This document shows positions 1 to 56,460 of a stretch of DNA of 64,000 nt, piece after piece (the stretch's first letter is position 1; each line of letters opens with the position of its first letter). The position numbers were made by a program, and so were the translations under genes. The notes below the pieces were generated by a model that saw only the letters and a list, made by a program, of their open reading frames with translations, was not told where the DNA came from and did no database searches. Origin of the DNA: Adiantum capillus-veneris. Its lineage: Eukaryota > Streptophyta > Polypodiopsida > Polypodiales > Pteridaceae. The stretch lies in contig CM043954.1 of assembly GCA_014529385.2 (NCBI GenBank), forward strand, positions 98,790,747-98,854,746. The letters run 5' to 3'.

Positions 1-1770
1 AAGAGCTGCTAGCTACTGGTGGTCGGACAATGGAGGTGGAGGCTAGTAGAATGGTGGGTAAGGAGATGGAGGCCAGGTGTATGGCGGAGAGTAGTGGCCA
101 TATGCTTGAGGAGGGTACACTGGATAGGGAGCACAAGCCCCATGAGCAGCAGACTGGGGAGGGTGAGAAGGTGGAGCAGCTGATGGCAGAAAGCCGGGAA
201 AGCCGCTGTAAAAAGGAGCATGATGGGACACGAGAGGCTGGGAGAGTGAGGCCATGGAGGCCCTCCAAACTGTGAGAAAGCCGACCCCGGATGCCGAGAC
301 TTTATAGTAGGTGGTGGTTGTTCGGCTCCTTGGGAATCCACCGAATGATCTTTCGAAGCATCCGCTTGGAGTGCCACAACAATAGTAGAACTTGGAACTG
401 TAGTTGTCAGGGATGTAGCTGTTTGTGAAACGGCTATAGGATAAGCTAGGGTGCATGAGGGACACGCTTGACTGACCACAGAGGGAAGTTCCGAAACTGC
501 GGCCATATCATTTGCTTCTTTTAGCTGCATTTGTAAAGTGCGGACTATGGGTTTGAGATCCAGCACCTGTCGAGTGAGAATTTTGAAGCGATCTTGAGCT
601 TGAGCAATTAACACATCCCTATCCATCGATCGTTGAAGGTGGCTGCGCACTTCTCTTTGCATACTGTCATATATGATGCGATGCAAGCCGTTAGTGCCCT
701 ATAATAGTCTCAATTGCCTTTCTGTCCGCATCTAGAAGTCTGTCGGCCTGGGGTGAAAAGGTGACGAAGGAATCACCTTGCCCAAAGCTTAGGTGGTACT
801 GCTGACACAACTACTAGGGTGTGTGATTGGGTGCCTACGACACTAACAATGGGTGGAGTAAAGGTAGAGGTGGCCATGCCCGATCACATTTGTTGAAGTT
901 GCGGCCCAGACTTCAGAGACTTTAACGTGGGACTCGCAGAAAGGTAATGTTGCCAACTCTTCGATTGAGTACCTTAGCCCGTTTGCGTAGAGTGCCTTTT
1001 CCTTTGAACGGCCTGGATGGAACTCGTTGCTCTGAGGTATCATCTCCCGGATTAGAGACAGCAGTACCATCTGTTTTCTGCTGCATATTTTTCACTATTC
1101 AATACATAATGGGGGTTGCATAGCAATTAAACCTCTCTGCCTTCCCCTTTCTTTGTGTTTGAAATCGCTTTGCCCTATCCTGTAGCGCCTTAAAGAGCAG
1201 ATGGTGAAAGGGATAGGGCAGACAGTGGCAAAGACAAAAAAAACACATCACACTATGGAGATGAAGGAACTACTGCCTTAAGTCTGGTGCATAGTAAAAA
1301 GTAATATTGTAAAATGGAGTACAGCTGCTGATTCCAGGTATACTCCATATGTGAGTGAGACAACAGCTCTTGGCACGCATTCGCAGAGTCTTCAAGGGAG
1401 AGATTGGAGAAGGTTTTGGTGGTCGATAAAGGTATAGCCACAATCACTATCCCCATAGCGCGCCCAACATCCTCAACTGTAAGAGTAACCTCATTGAGTT
1501 TCGGGGAAGTGATTAGAAGAGCACTCAGTCTAGCATTGGAATAGGGCAAGAGAGATCTACGTGTGCAAGATTGTGGAGACCAAGGTATAGTAACTGCAGT
1601 TGAGAAAAAACATCCTTGAGTAATGGGTTGGGTGCCTGTAAGTATAACTCATAAGTAGTGGTGCCGTGGAGATGGCACCAGAAGGGCGTGGCACCTGGAG
1701 ACTGGTCACCTTTCCCGGAGTAACTGTAGATTGGGGCGAATCTTCATCGGAGGATTTCGAGGACAATTGC
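1..1770 (-). pseudogene. Decayed copy of the Gypsy accessory ORF (relative of 34797-36789)
   Basis: Broken minus-strand frames at 1766-1557, 1549-1253, 1070-843 and 686-9 follow the same order as the accessory protein of Gypsy-B at 34797-36789. The 1549-1253 frame matches its conserved block: ACQELLSHSH aligns with ACKELLSTNH, and LYSILQYYFLL with LWSIFKYYFLI. The 686-9 frame begins with a coiled-coil-like stretch containing DRD, like the coiled coil of the second Gypsy-B frame. Its neighbouring frame (465-43) ends in a Pro/Tyr-rich tail, also like that protein. Stops and frameshifts break it. The function is unknown. Its 3' LTR would lie left of the window. It sits beyond exon 8 of the FEN1-like gene, probably in the next intron. 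Confidence 0.7.
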
Positions 1771-2193
1771 TCTGAACTCGGTGCATAGTTCGACTTGCTT
1801 TCACTGATGTCCGCGAAGGAGGAGGCTAAGGACTCCTACTCAGAGTGGACGTGTTGTTCCCGATTTCGAGTGCAAACCATCTTCGAGATGCTGAGGATTG
1901 ACCACAATTGATAATTTACCTGAGAACCGTAGTTTGCAATTGATGAGATTTCCCACATAGGAGCCGGCCCGACAACGTGCCTACCTTGGAGGACATTGAA
2001 TCTCTATAACCTTTTGGATACTAATGTATATGTATATGATGCCTCGACTGTCAGAGAGCTCCCTTGTATCAGCTCACCCCTTTATATTCCACTTGTATCA
2101 GCTTTCACCCCACCCCTACCCACTATTTTCTTTTCAGCTCTTTGTACTTTTTGTACCCAGACCTGGTATTAGATTCACCACATGTAACCTTTC

Positions 2194-2240
2194 GGTCTCA
2201 TAGGTCATTTTGGCCTTTTGAAGACGTTAATATTACATTT
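2194..2240 (+). repeat. Shared 3'-end motif of a non-LTR-like element, abutting (CT)n
   Basis: The segment holds GGTCTCATAGGTCAT, a GGCC-containing spacer and GACGTTAATATT, and then runs into CATTTCATTTC and a long CT repeat. Nearly the same string stands before CT-type repeats at 41711 and, more diverged, at 38422 and 49420. This looks like the 3' end of a LINE- or SINE-like family. No coding part is recognisable here. Confidence 0.55.
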
Positions 2241-2246
2241 CATTTC

Positions 2247-2385
<139 letters not shown>

Positions 2386-2688
2386 GCAACTGCATACAGA
2401 GAAACATAGAGAGTCGGAGTATACTGAATTTCATAAATTTTCTGAAAATTTGACAGGCAAAATGTTAGTTCTCTGATTTTTCATCGAAAATCAGTGATCC
2501 CACCAGTCAAGTTGCTGATTTTTGTCAAAAAACAGCCAAAAAACACATGAAATTCCACCTGCACCCACGCTAATGAGAAGAAAAACGATTAATTAAATAA
2601 CCAATTCATCAAAAATTGCATGAAATAAAGATTATCTGACTTAAACCAGTCCGTAGGTGTGCACACGGTCCTTCGTGCAGCCAAGCCG

Positions 2689-3010
2689 GCTCTGATACCA
2701 TGAAACGAACGCAAGAGTGGATCTCCCGGCTACACGGACCGCCTACAAGCACGCGTCGGACGAACCACCCGACCATAGCCACCATCCGACAGCTCCTCGT
2801 GCTCGGGCCAGCGTCCGAGGACGTAGGCATGCACCTGTAAGACCGAGCGTCCCATACCACCCGGCCTCACCTCCTCGAGGTGACCTCGTGCACTCCTAGC
2901 CTCGCGGGCTAACCACTAACACTCTGCCAATGGGGGTCGATAACTGCAAATGAGGCCTTGGCCTCCCTTTTATAATAATGGCCGGCCACACTGGCCGTGT
3001 TCACACTACA
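2689..3010 (-). mobile_element. Orphan 5' LTR with primer-binding site, minus strand
   Basis: Positions 2689-2700 read, on the minus strand, TGGTATCAGAGC, the standard site for initiator-methionine tRNA priming. It directly follows a GC-rich block at 2701-3010, which reads as an LTR of about 310 bp beginning TGTAGTG and ending TTTCA on the minus strand. A TATAAAA box (2968-2974) lies near its start, as expected for an LTR promoter. No partner LTR or pol was found, so this is a fragment. The short LTR would suit a Copia element, but that is inference. Confidence 0.6.
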
Positions 3011-3079
3011 TCCGCCCGGACACTGGACGCCCATCCCGACAACGTCTGGGCTAGATCCCCTCTCCTGCGAGCGAGACAT

Positions 3080-3155
3080 AACACCCCCTCCCCCCCCCCC
3101 TCACCCCCCCCCAACCCTCTCTCCCCTCACGCCTACCCTATCTCCTCTCACCCCC

Positions 3156-3229
<74 letters not shown>

Positions 3230-3340
3230 GTCCCCCTCGCCCCTACCCATTGTGTATCCTCTCTCCTCTCACCTCTATCCACCCCCTAGCCTCTACTCGC
3301 CCCTATCTAGCCCTCGCCACTCCCTACCCTCTTCTCCAAC
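3080..3340. repeat. Pyrimidine-rich tract with CTCGCCCCTA repeats and (CT)n
   Basis: C-rich imperfect repeats surround a CT microsatellite (about 3158-3228). Similar CTCGCCCCTACCC tracts occur at 34060-34600 and 43020-43180, each upstream of an LTR of the Gypsy-A/B family. It therefore appears to be part of that family's 3' untranslated region. Open frames here are low-complexity artefacts. Confidence 0.75.
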
Positions 3341-3526
3341 TATCCTACTCTATGAAATATTGGGTGCTTATATTCCACCAGCTTCTTCCTGCTATTGGTA
3401 TTGTCCATGGTGATGACCACCTTGCCAGGATATGTGTGGCAGTTGTAACCTTCTTCTGCTTTTGTATGAGACCTGTATTTGCCCTCTCCGCTCCGTACGA
3501 CCTCCGTAGTCTTGTGACTGGCAATC

Positions 3527-3959
3527 TGTAGCAAGGCTAGAGTGCCACTTGCACAGAACAGGTAGTTACAGTTACAGTTGGTCTTGGGTTCACACTGGAC
3601 AGACTCTCGCCTGGGCAACGAAACGTGGCAAAGACATGAATGGCACGGGTGGTAGTCTAGTGGACACCATGGCCAATTCACCACCACCACATTTTGGAGA
3701 TAAACATAGCTCGACTATGAGGGATATTTTGCCAGCCGTTTGGTGGCTCTTTATGATTGTATATGTGTAGTTGGTTATAGTCGTTATATGCTTCATCTAC
3801 TTTCTATGGTCCAGCGTCTTGAGTCTAGTGTCTTGTGTCCAGCACCCCATATCTGCACTCTCCTTGCACATTGGAGCCTCAACAAACCCACTGAGGCTTC
3901 ACGCGTATTGCATTGAGGAGCACCCACAGTAGAGAGCATGACACACTATTCCTGCTACA
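3527..3959 (+). repeat. 3' LTR remnant, Gypsy-A/B family
   Basis: It starts TGTAGCAAGGCT and ends CTGCTACA, and matches the Gypsy-B LTR through most of its length, with internal deletions (433 against 598 bp). The preceding CTTGTGACTGGCAATC resembles the sequence just before the Gypsy-B 3' LTR. The flanks GAAAA and CAATC do not match, so it is the end of a broken element rather than a clean solo LTR. Confidence 0.75.
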
Positions 3960-4458
3960 GAAAACAAGGGGAATTCCTTGCTCTTTCATACGTGTACAAG
4001 CAAGGTCTATTGTTTCTAGAAATTCTGGTCCAGAAGGGCGCGCTGAATACGAGTTTTTCCAATGCTACTTTCAGCTTGCCAGTGGTTCTCACATTAATGC
4101 ACTGATATAGCTTTTGTGCACATGAGTAACCTCAACAAAAGTGGAGTGCTTTTCTCAAAGTGCCCACATAATGATCATTGATAACAGAACTTTACAACAG
4201 CAAGAAGCTGCTTTGCATCAATAGCTTCTCCTCAAACGTTCTAATGCCAAGGAAGGTACTCATTCACTATCCAAATACACCCAAAAAAACCAAAAGAAAA
4301 AAACAACTTTTGGAAACAAAAAACAAAAAAAACTAATAAGCAAACAAATAAACATATTAGATGTTTCATGTGGCAATCCTTATCTCATTTCCTTAGGATG
4401 TAACCCCTTATTGCAAGAAAGCTACATGGTGATCAACCTAACAAGCTGATTGACTAAC
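3960..4458. other. AT-rich intronic stretch, no feature seen
   Basis: This lies between the LTR remnant at 3527-3959 and FEN1-like exon 8. I searched its minus strand for the next FEN1 exon (a Glu-rich catalytic motif) and found none in frame. No other feature is supported. Confidence 0.5.
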
Positions 4459-49795
<45,337 letters not shown>

Positions 49796-49942
49796 AGTAA
49801 TGGAAGGAACAGCGCGTGGTGCCTGAGCTACAAGTGGATTTGCCGTCAACCTTGGCTTCAGCTGTCCAGGAATGAAACTTTCCATCGAAGAGAGCACGCG
49901 GGAAGCACTTCTTTTTGGAGTGTTGCAGTGGCAAGCAACCAA
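49796..49942 (-). other. In-frame upstream extension of the FEN1-like start
   Basis: The frame stays open for 49 codons upstream of MGIK, with Met codons at 49942 and 49885. The extension is rich in Ser, Arg, Lys and Pro with a single acidic residue, a composition like an organelle transit peptide. It could equally be 5' untranslated sequence, because FEN1 proteins normally need the Gly2 N-terminus. Confidence 0.4.
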
Positions 49943-50031
49943 ATGATATACGTAGGGACCAAAACCAAACTCGATATTATATTCACTAGCTCGCCAAGCC
50001 CGCCCACTCTTACCACCTCACTATGTATCTG

Positions 50032-50083
<52 letters not shown>

Positions 50084-50261
50084 TATCTTTATAGATCTCT
50101 CTATGAAACACACACGATCGATACTATCACCAATAACCTACGGATATTTTTTTGCCCATTGCTCTAATGCAAGTTTTTGTCTCACTCTGTCTTTGGCCCC
50201 TTTAGACTACTCCTGCTACATTTAACCTTTTTACATCTCTCTCTTCTCCTTGCCCCTTTTG

Positions 50262-50307
<46 letters not shown>

Positions 50308-51437
50308 ATAAAAGCACATCACTAAAGAGACATATTTCAAATCAAAAAAATAGTTGTTTACATTATTGTCAAAAAGACTCGGGAATATATCTACATAGCA
50401 CTCTTAGTTGTGTTATTTCAATAGGATTAAGATGTTGAGTTGGAGCTCTACACACTTCTCTTGAATCTATTTTTTGAACCCAACTCAAGTAAATCTTGCA
50501 ATGACGAATCAACCCAAGCTCTTGCTTTAAGAGCATGAGCTTAAGATTGGGAAAGAAATAGGGATCAAGCAACCTGATGTAAATCGTGTCCAACTCTTCA
50601 TCTACATATGACTCCCAAACAGTGTAGTTTTTCTTGATCACTTCCCATGCCCATTGCCATCCCTATTCAGCAGGTAACAAACTTTCTTCAAAGGCATCAA
50701 CTATAAAAAAAATTACACTTAGAAAAATATTCACAATTTCGTGGGCCATTTATTTGGCTTCAAGATAAGAGGGAAACATTTGTACTCAAAGCTTAAAATT
50801 ATGGAGAGAGAGAGAGAGAGATGATCAACATGGCCACTTGTTAAACGTGCACTAAAATACTTGAAAAAAGTATAAGCGCAATACGAACACTTCAATTACT
50901 CAAAGTCATGCCAAAATAGAGTTGCATTGCCAAAAAGTGTCAAGAGATCCATTAGGTCAAAGTCTTTACAACAACCTCAATGTTTTTGTTTACAACAACT
51001 CATATTCTACTCTATAGTTGGACGGAAGAGGATCACTCCAATATATCCCATTGATAAACTTCACAATTAATTTCAAAACTTCAAACTCTTCATCTGAAAT
51101 ATAAGATTTATGATTGTGATATATCTTTCGCAATTAAATATCACAACCACAAACATTGACATAATAAATATCAACCATATGTAGTTCTTGTAGGACTCTC
51201 ATCAATTTTATCTCGCTAAATATTTGTGACACTTTGCATAGTGAAATGCTTAAGTGTTCACAATTTCCATACCACGCATCTACATATGAATACATCCAAT
51301 GATGCCACCAGCACTATGTACCATTTTTTGACAAATGTACTCATCCTTAACTTTCAAATAGATAAGCATCTTCATATGTATTGGGAGAATAGCCAATACA
51401 TCATGACCCATGTTAACCTACATTAGCAATTAGCAAA

Positions 51438-51528
<91 letters not shown>

Positions 51529-53234
51529 TGTAGTAGATAAAAACCCACTTCAATAAGCCAACAATAAGTGAAAAAAATATGGTTCTTATAATGCATAGAC
51601 AATGGATCAGAGTGTCCGATCATCTAGAGAAGTTAGCCTATGACACACTCTACTTGGAACTCTCAAGATCCAAGGTCCAACACGTCGAACACTGCGACCG
51701 AGGCATCGAGGTGAGTCACTCAAAGAATAGATTCTAAATATCTATTCATTCACTCCATATGGGCCGTATGAAAAGTTGCAATTGAGAGTCCGTTGCATAC
51801 CTAACTCTCATACAATGACTCGTATATCATCTATATCAAACTCTATGTGATAATAATCTACAACACTTCTAAAGTATCGTGCTTCATATAATGCCAAGAC
51901 AGAATGTTTGCAATAATACTGAAGCCTGCAATGAAGATAACAACCAGCCATTCAGGCATAAAAAGTAACAAAATATTTAGCGCATATGGATTTAAATTCA
52001 AGCTATACGCACCGAAGGATCTCAAAATCCTCAATAATACGAACAATATCCTCAGCATGTGCAGGACCCCTCCACAGTGGAGGATCTAGAAAAAAAGGTC
52101 ACACGTGTAAATACACAAAATAAGGACCATAAATTTCTCAGTCATGGTAAAAGTAAGTAATACCTCTAGTATAAGAAGGTACATCATTGAGGGTGTACAA
52201 AACCATGATGTATCGTGTATCTTATCTAACAATGGATATTGAGAAGTTTAAGAGGAAGAGAGATGAAATAGAATAAAGAAGACTTTGACGATCATACCGT
52301 AGAGAATCGTGTCCTTCTTTCTTTTGTTTATAAGAAGAATTTAAAATATTGAGAGAGAGAGAGAGAGAGAGAGAGGAATGAAAGCAATTCAAAAGACTTT
52401 GAAATTTCACAACTTCACAAAGATTATTTGAATATTTTGAATGTAGTAGAGACAATACAAAAGAGTTATTCAAAGTGTAGCCTTCGAGAGACCACATTAA
52501 AGATTCTGTAAGTCCAAGGACCTATGTTGTATACATTTTGCAAGATATGGGGGGGGGGGGGGGGGGGGGGGGGGGGGTGTTTCAACTTGAGTAAATATCC
52601 TCAATCGATATGGTGTAGTGAGTTCTCCACCAACCCCCACCTGTTGTGCATTGACTGGCATTTCATCACTCACAAACCAAATATTAACTTAAATTTGACG
52701 ATGCTCGTGGTCCAAAGAAAAGGCACCATGGTAGTATCCAAGAACTTTTATAGACACATCTCTATCTAAGTATAGCATTCCATAAACACTTACGATGATA
52801 AATCCTCGATGGTAGTGATCTTTACAAAGGCATCTATGAATTATGTAGAGCAAGAAAAGCTTAAACTACCAAAATGCCCATAAAAACTCTTACAATATAA
52901 TATGAGTTGTATCAAATAAGATCACCAAAAACATAGCAGGAACTCTCCCCTACATTGTAGTGGATCTTCAACAAAGTAAGTCAATGTATAAGCCAATCTT
53001 CTCAAGAAAATAACAAGTCAAGTTAATACTATAATTTAAAAAAGAAGATAAATACCTCAAATGAATTTAGTGATGTGACCCACTACATAGGATGCACCAC
53101 GTCGAGGATCCATTTGTGGCCAATACTTTGATCTAAGAGTTATCAATAAAATCTAATATCAAGTGTGTCTAACTTTAAGTGAGAGTCACAATGTCAATTT
53201 GAACTTATTGTTATGAGTTTGATAGTTGTAATAC
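49943..53234. other. AT-rich upstream region of the FEN1-like gene
   Basis: It holds (GT)n(GA)n at about 50037-50082, (AC)n(AG)n at about 50263-50301, (CT)n(AC)n at about 51441-51525 and a run of 29 G at 52549-52577. A minus-strand frame at 50641-50369 (DEELDTIYIRLLDPYFFPNL) is unrecognised. The FEN1-like promoter should lie in its left part, but no TATA or other core element can be assigned with confidence. Confidence 0.5.
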
Positions 53235-53909
53235 TTACTTGAATACAATGTTTGGAGTGTAGTAACACTCCTCTTGAGTGTTTTCAATATTGACAACAAT
53301 CCTCAGAGCAGCACACGTGACATTGCAATATACAATTGTTCGTGAGAGAAGATTGATGATGCAAGATATAGACCGAGAATCCCCAGTGTTTGCCCTTGTG
53401 CTTTGTTGATAGTCATCCCAAAAGCAAGCCTGATTGAAAACTGACGATGCTTCATTTGAAATGGAAGCCCCTGATGGTTTCCAACAATAAAGTCAATCCT
53501 TGGAATAAAAATTATCTCTCCAATATTCGATCCTGTAACTATCTCTGCCTCAATTACCTTATGATGAAATTGCTTTCATATCAATCTGGTTCCGTTACAT
53601 AACCCACGTCTTGGATCCAAATTTCGCAGCAACATGATAGCAGAATTTTCTTTCAGGATTAAAGCATGAGGTGAAAAACCACCTCCAAGAGTAAGGCTAT
53701 TCAGATAATCAATTGTGTACAAATGTGTGTTTTCCTCTAACATACAAATTGAATATGCACTCAGATACTCTTTGCAAACTCCATTAATTCTTTGCAATGC
53801 ATAGTCATTGATTAAATCTACCTCATTATTCCACAAAGCAAGTATTGCTCTATCTCTAAAAAAACTTGCATGATCTTGCACGTGACGCAAATCTCCATAT
53901 ATAAAGCTT
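53235..53909 (-). pseudogene. Helitron helicase, C-terminal part
   Basis: The minus-strand frame encodes LRNLDPRRGLCNGTRLI, then one TGA, then EIIFIPRIDFIVG, RQFSIRLAFGMTINKAQGQT and SSIFSHEQLYIAMSRV. It ends at TAA 53235-53237 after NIVFK. This is the PIF1-type helicase end of plant Helitrons, with the conserved TINKAQGQT and YIAMSRV motifs. The rest of the helicase resumes at 56461, beyond an LTR element. No Helitron 3' terminus (CTRR with hairpin) was identified. Confidence 0.9.
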
Positions 53910-53914
53910 AGAAG

Positions 53915-55638
53915 TGTTGGGAATGGGATCATGCTAACTATGGTGGATGAAAGAGAAACATAGCGTCAATGTGTGAGTGTGTGTGTAAGCAAGGTTATCA
54001 CTCAAGTGAATTAGGTTCCAAGATAGAATTAGCTTGGACTCATAAACACAATCTTGAGTATTGACTTAGCTTAGCATAAGCTCACCATAGACAAGCATGT
54101 AGTGCAAAGTAGAGTTGAGTTTATTCATTCATGAAATGAGCTTTAAGTAGCCCTACAGCCTTGCTCCACAGCATGTGGGATAATTCCACTCTTCTCTCCT
54201 TGACTCACACTTTAGGACAAAGCTCACACTTTACAATCCTCCCCTTGAGGTTTGGACTATGACAAAATACTAAAGATGCATGATCCACACAGCATGATAA
54301 GCTGGTATCCACACAGGATGGTAAAATCCACACAGGCTGACAAAATCCACATAGGATGATAATATCTACACAGAAAAATTAAAGTCCTCCCCTACAAGTA
54401 GAGAGGCTGCATCTTCAAAGTACGTCTTCATAAAAGACAAGGTTGGTCTCTCCTTTGTCTTCTTCGTCTTCTACTATGTGAGCTGATCCTTTGTTAGTTC
54501 TTTTGCCTTCGTTGCTTCTGTTGTTGTTTCTACTGCTTCATGGTCTTTGACTTCGTATCCTCCCCTCGAACAAGTGCTTCTATCCCCCTTTTTTGTTGTG
54601 CAATCGGGCTTTATTCCATGAGTCATAATGACATGCAACAATATGCTAAAATATCCTATAAAAGGGTTTATGCAAAAAATTAATGCTTTCTCTTCCATTT
54701 TGGTCGTACTCCGAGAGCCCAAGCATGTGGTGTTTCTCATACACATTGTCACAAAGTCTTCACACATGGAGAGGTTTTAGCAATTTGGAGACTCTCCAAT
54801 GCCAATGTCTATCCCCTTACAAAAACACATTTATAATGTCATCCATGTAGATGAATATAATTACATACATTGCAGGAAGTTGTTGTGCTTAGCTGCAAGA
54901 TCAATGTGTACTTTGGAATTTCCCTTCAATGTGAAGTACCTCTTCACCAGAGTGAAGCCCCTCTTCACAGATAGGGGAAATGACTCTTTGCTTTTGCTTT
55001 TGATGCTCGAAAGAAACCCTCCTTGAAGCTTGATAATAAACTTCTTTGAATTGTTGCAATGCCGCGATCGGTGAGAACGGCCACTTTGGTAGCCCTTGGA
55101 GTGCTCGATGGTTTTGAGTGGCCTTTGGTGTGTTCCCTCTTTGAAGCTAGCTTTTGAAGGATTCTTTTGAAGTGCCGGTGGGACACTCCCCTTAAGATGA
55201 TCAAGACACATGGGACATGGTGCTTGTCAAGCAACGAGTAGCCCGGTCAATCAAGTCGAGCAGCATTCGGGCACACGCAGGCAAGTAGGGGCACACCGGG
55301 TAGTTCGGGTAGCGTTCGGGCACGCACAGGCAAGCGGGGGCACGACCGCCAGGCAATCGACGAACGGTCACAGGTTTGAGTGTTCCTCGGCCGCCGAACG
55401 GAAAATCGGCCGGCCTCGTCCGATCACAGACCCGCTTGGCGGATTTCAATGCAGTTAAGTGCGCGTTTTTGCGCCCGCCCAGTGGGCGCCGAATTTGTTG
55501 GTTTTATGTGTGTGGCCCCTCCAGAAAATAAGTGTTGACCCTTATTTATAGGTTGTTCACACCTTGGTAGGGCCAGATTTGAACACCTTTTGGGGCTTCT
55601 TTCTACACGGTTTTGGTGGGCATTAAAAGCCTTTTAGG

Positions 55639-55680
<42 letters not shown>

Positions 55681-56455
55681 TTGGGCCTTGAATCTGTAGG
55701 GAAAACCAGAGAATGAGGGTGTGCATGAGAGCAAGATTGAGAAAGCTTCAGAATAGGCAAAAGAAATGCAATTTTAGCATGGGTGGGCTTGACGGGAAGC
55801 ACTTGAATGGGGCTACGCACACACACCAAATTGCAAATGCCATTTTGTTAAATAATGAGCAGCTATTGAATGCAAGATGCAAGTTCTTAATGGCTAAATC
55901 AATGTACTCTAATGCTAATTAGGCTTCCAATTGGCCAGTGAGTAGTGGCCCAAGAGTCTTTAGCTCAAGAACATGCTCATGCTAGCCAATGGAATACTAA
56001 TTTGGCATGCGTGATGTAATAGAAGAGCAAACCTAATGGATCTAGCTAATGATGGTTAATGAATGCTAATTGTACAAACACTCAAATGCATAATAGCAAA
56101 CCTAGCTAGCATAACCTAAAGCTTTGATACCAATTGTTGGGAATGGGATCGTGCTAGCTATGGTGGATGAAAGAGAAACATAGCGTCAATGTGTGAGTGT
56201 GTGTGTAAGCAAGGTTATCACTCAAGTGAATTAGGTTCCAAGATAGAATTAGCTTGGACTCATAAACACAATCTTGAGTATTGACTTAGCTTAGCACAAG
56301 CTCGCCATAGACAAGCATGTAGTGCAAAATAAAGTTGTGTTTATTCATTCATGAAATGAGCTTTAAGTAGCTCTATAGCCTTGCTCCACAGCATGTGGGA
56401 TAATTCCACTCTTCTCTCCTTGACTCACACTTTAGGACAAAGCTCACACTTTACA
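53915..56455 (-). mobile_element. Short non-autonomous LTR element, TSD AGAAG
   Basis: Two 321-bp LTRs (53915-54235 and 56135-56455) differ at about nine positions by eye. The target duplication AGAAG is perfect (53910-53914 and 56456-56460). On the minus strand the LTR begins TGTAAAGTGTGAGC and ends CCCAACA, followed by the primer site TGGTATCAAAGC (56132-56121). A purine tract CAAGGGGAGGAT precedes the other LTR. The 1.9-kb interior has no reverse transcriptase or integrase and includes a GC-rich island at 55200-55490. It fits a small non-autonomous (TRIM- or LARD-like) element, and it split the Helitron helicase. Confidence 0.93.
55200..55490. other. GC-rich island inside the short LTR element
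   Basis: The segment is much richer in G and C than its surroundings, with repeated CATTCGGGCACACGCAGGCAAG and GCGTTCGGGCACGC-type words. It may be captured DNA. No gene is recognised in it. Confidence 0.5.
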
Positions 56456-56460
56456 AGAAG

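Noticed and set aside
3527-3959. A clean solo LTR
   Set aside because: The flanking 5-mers differ, and the upstream sequence matches the 3' end of a Gypsy element, so it is a truncated element.
4185-4230. GEAIDAKQLL on the minus strand as FEN1 exon 9
   Set aside because: It looked like the Gly-Glu-Ala start of the catalytic motif, but it is preceded by an in-frame stop with no acceptor at the right phase, and the spacing of the acidic residues is wrong.
51858-52058. Hydrophobic minus-strand frame upstream of the FEN1-like gene
   Set aside because: It is short, AT-rich and without homology or splice context.
54474-54767. 97-codon minus-strand frame in the short LTR element as a gene
   Set aside because: It has no recognisable domain and lies in the non-autonomous interior; nothing supports it beyond length.
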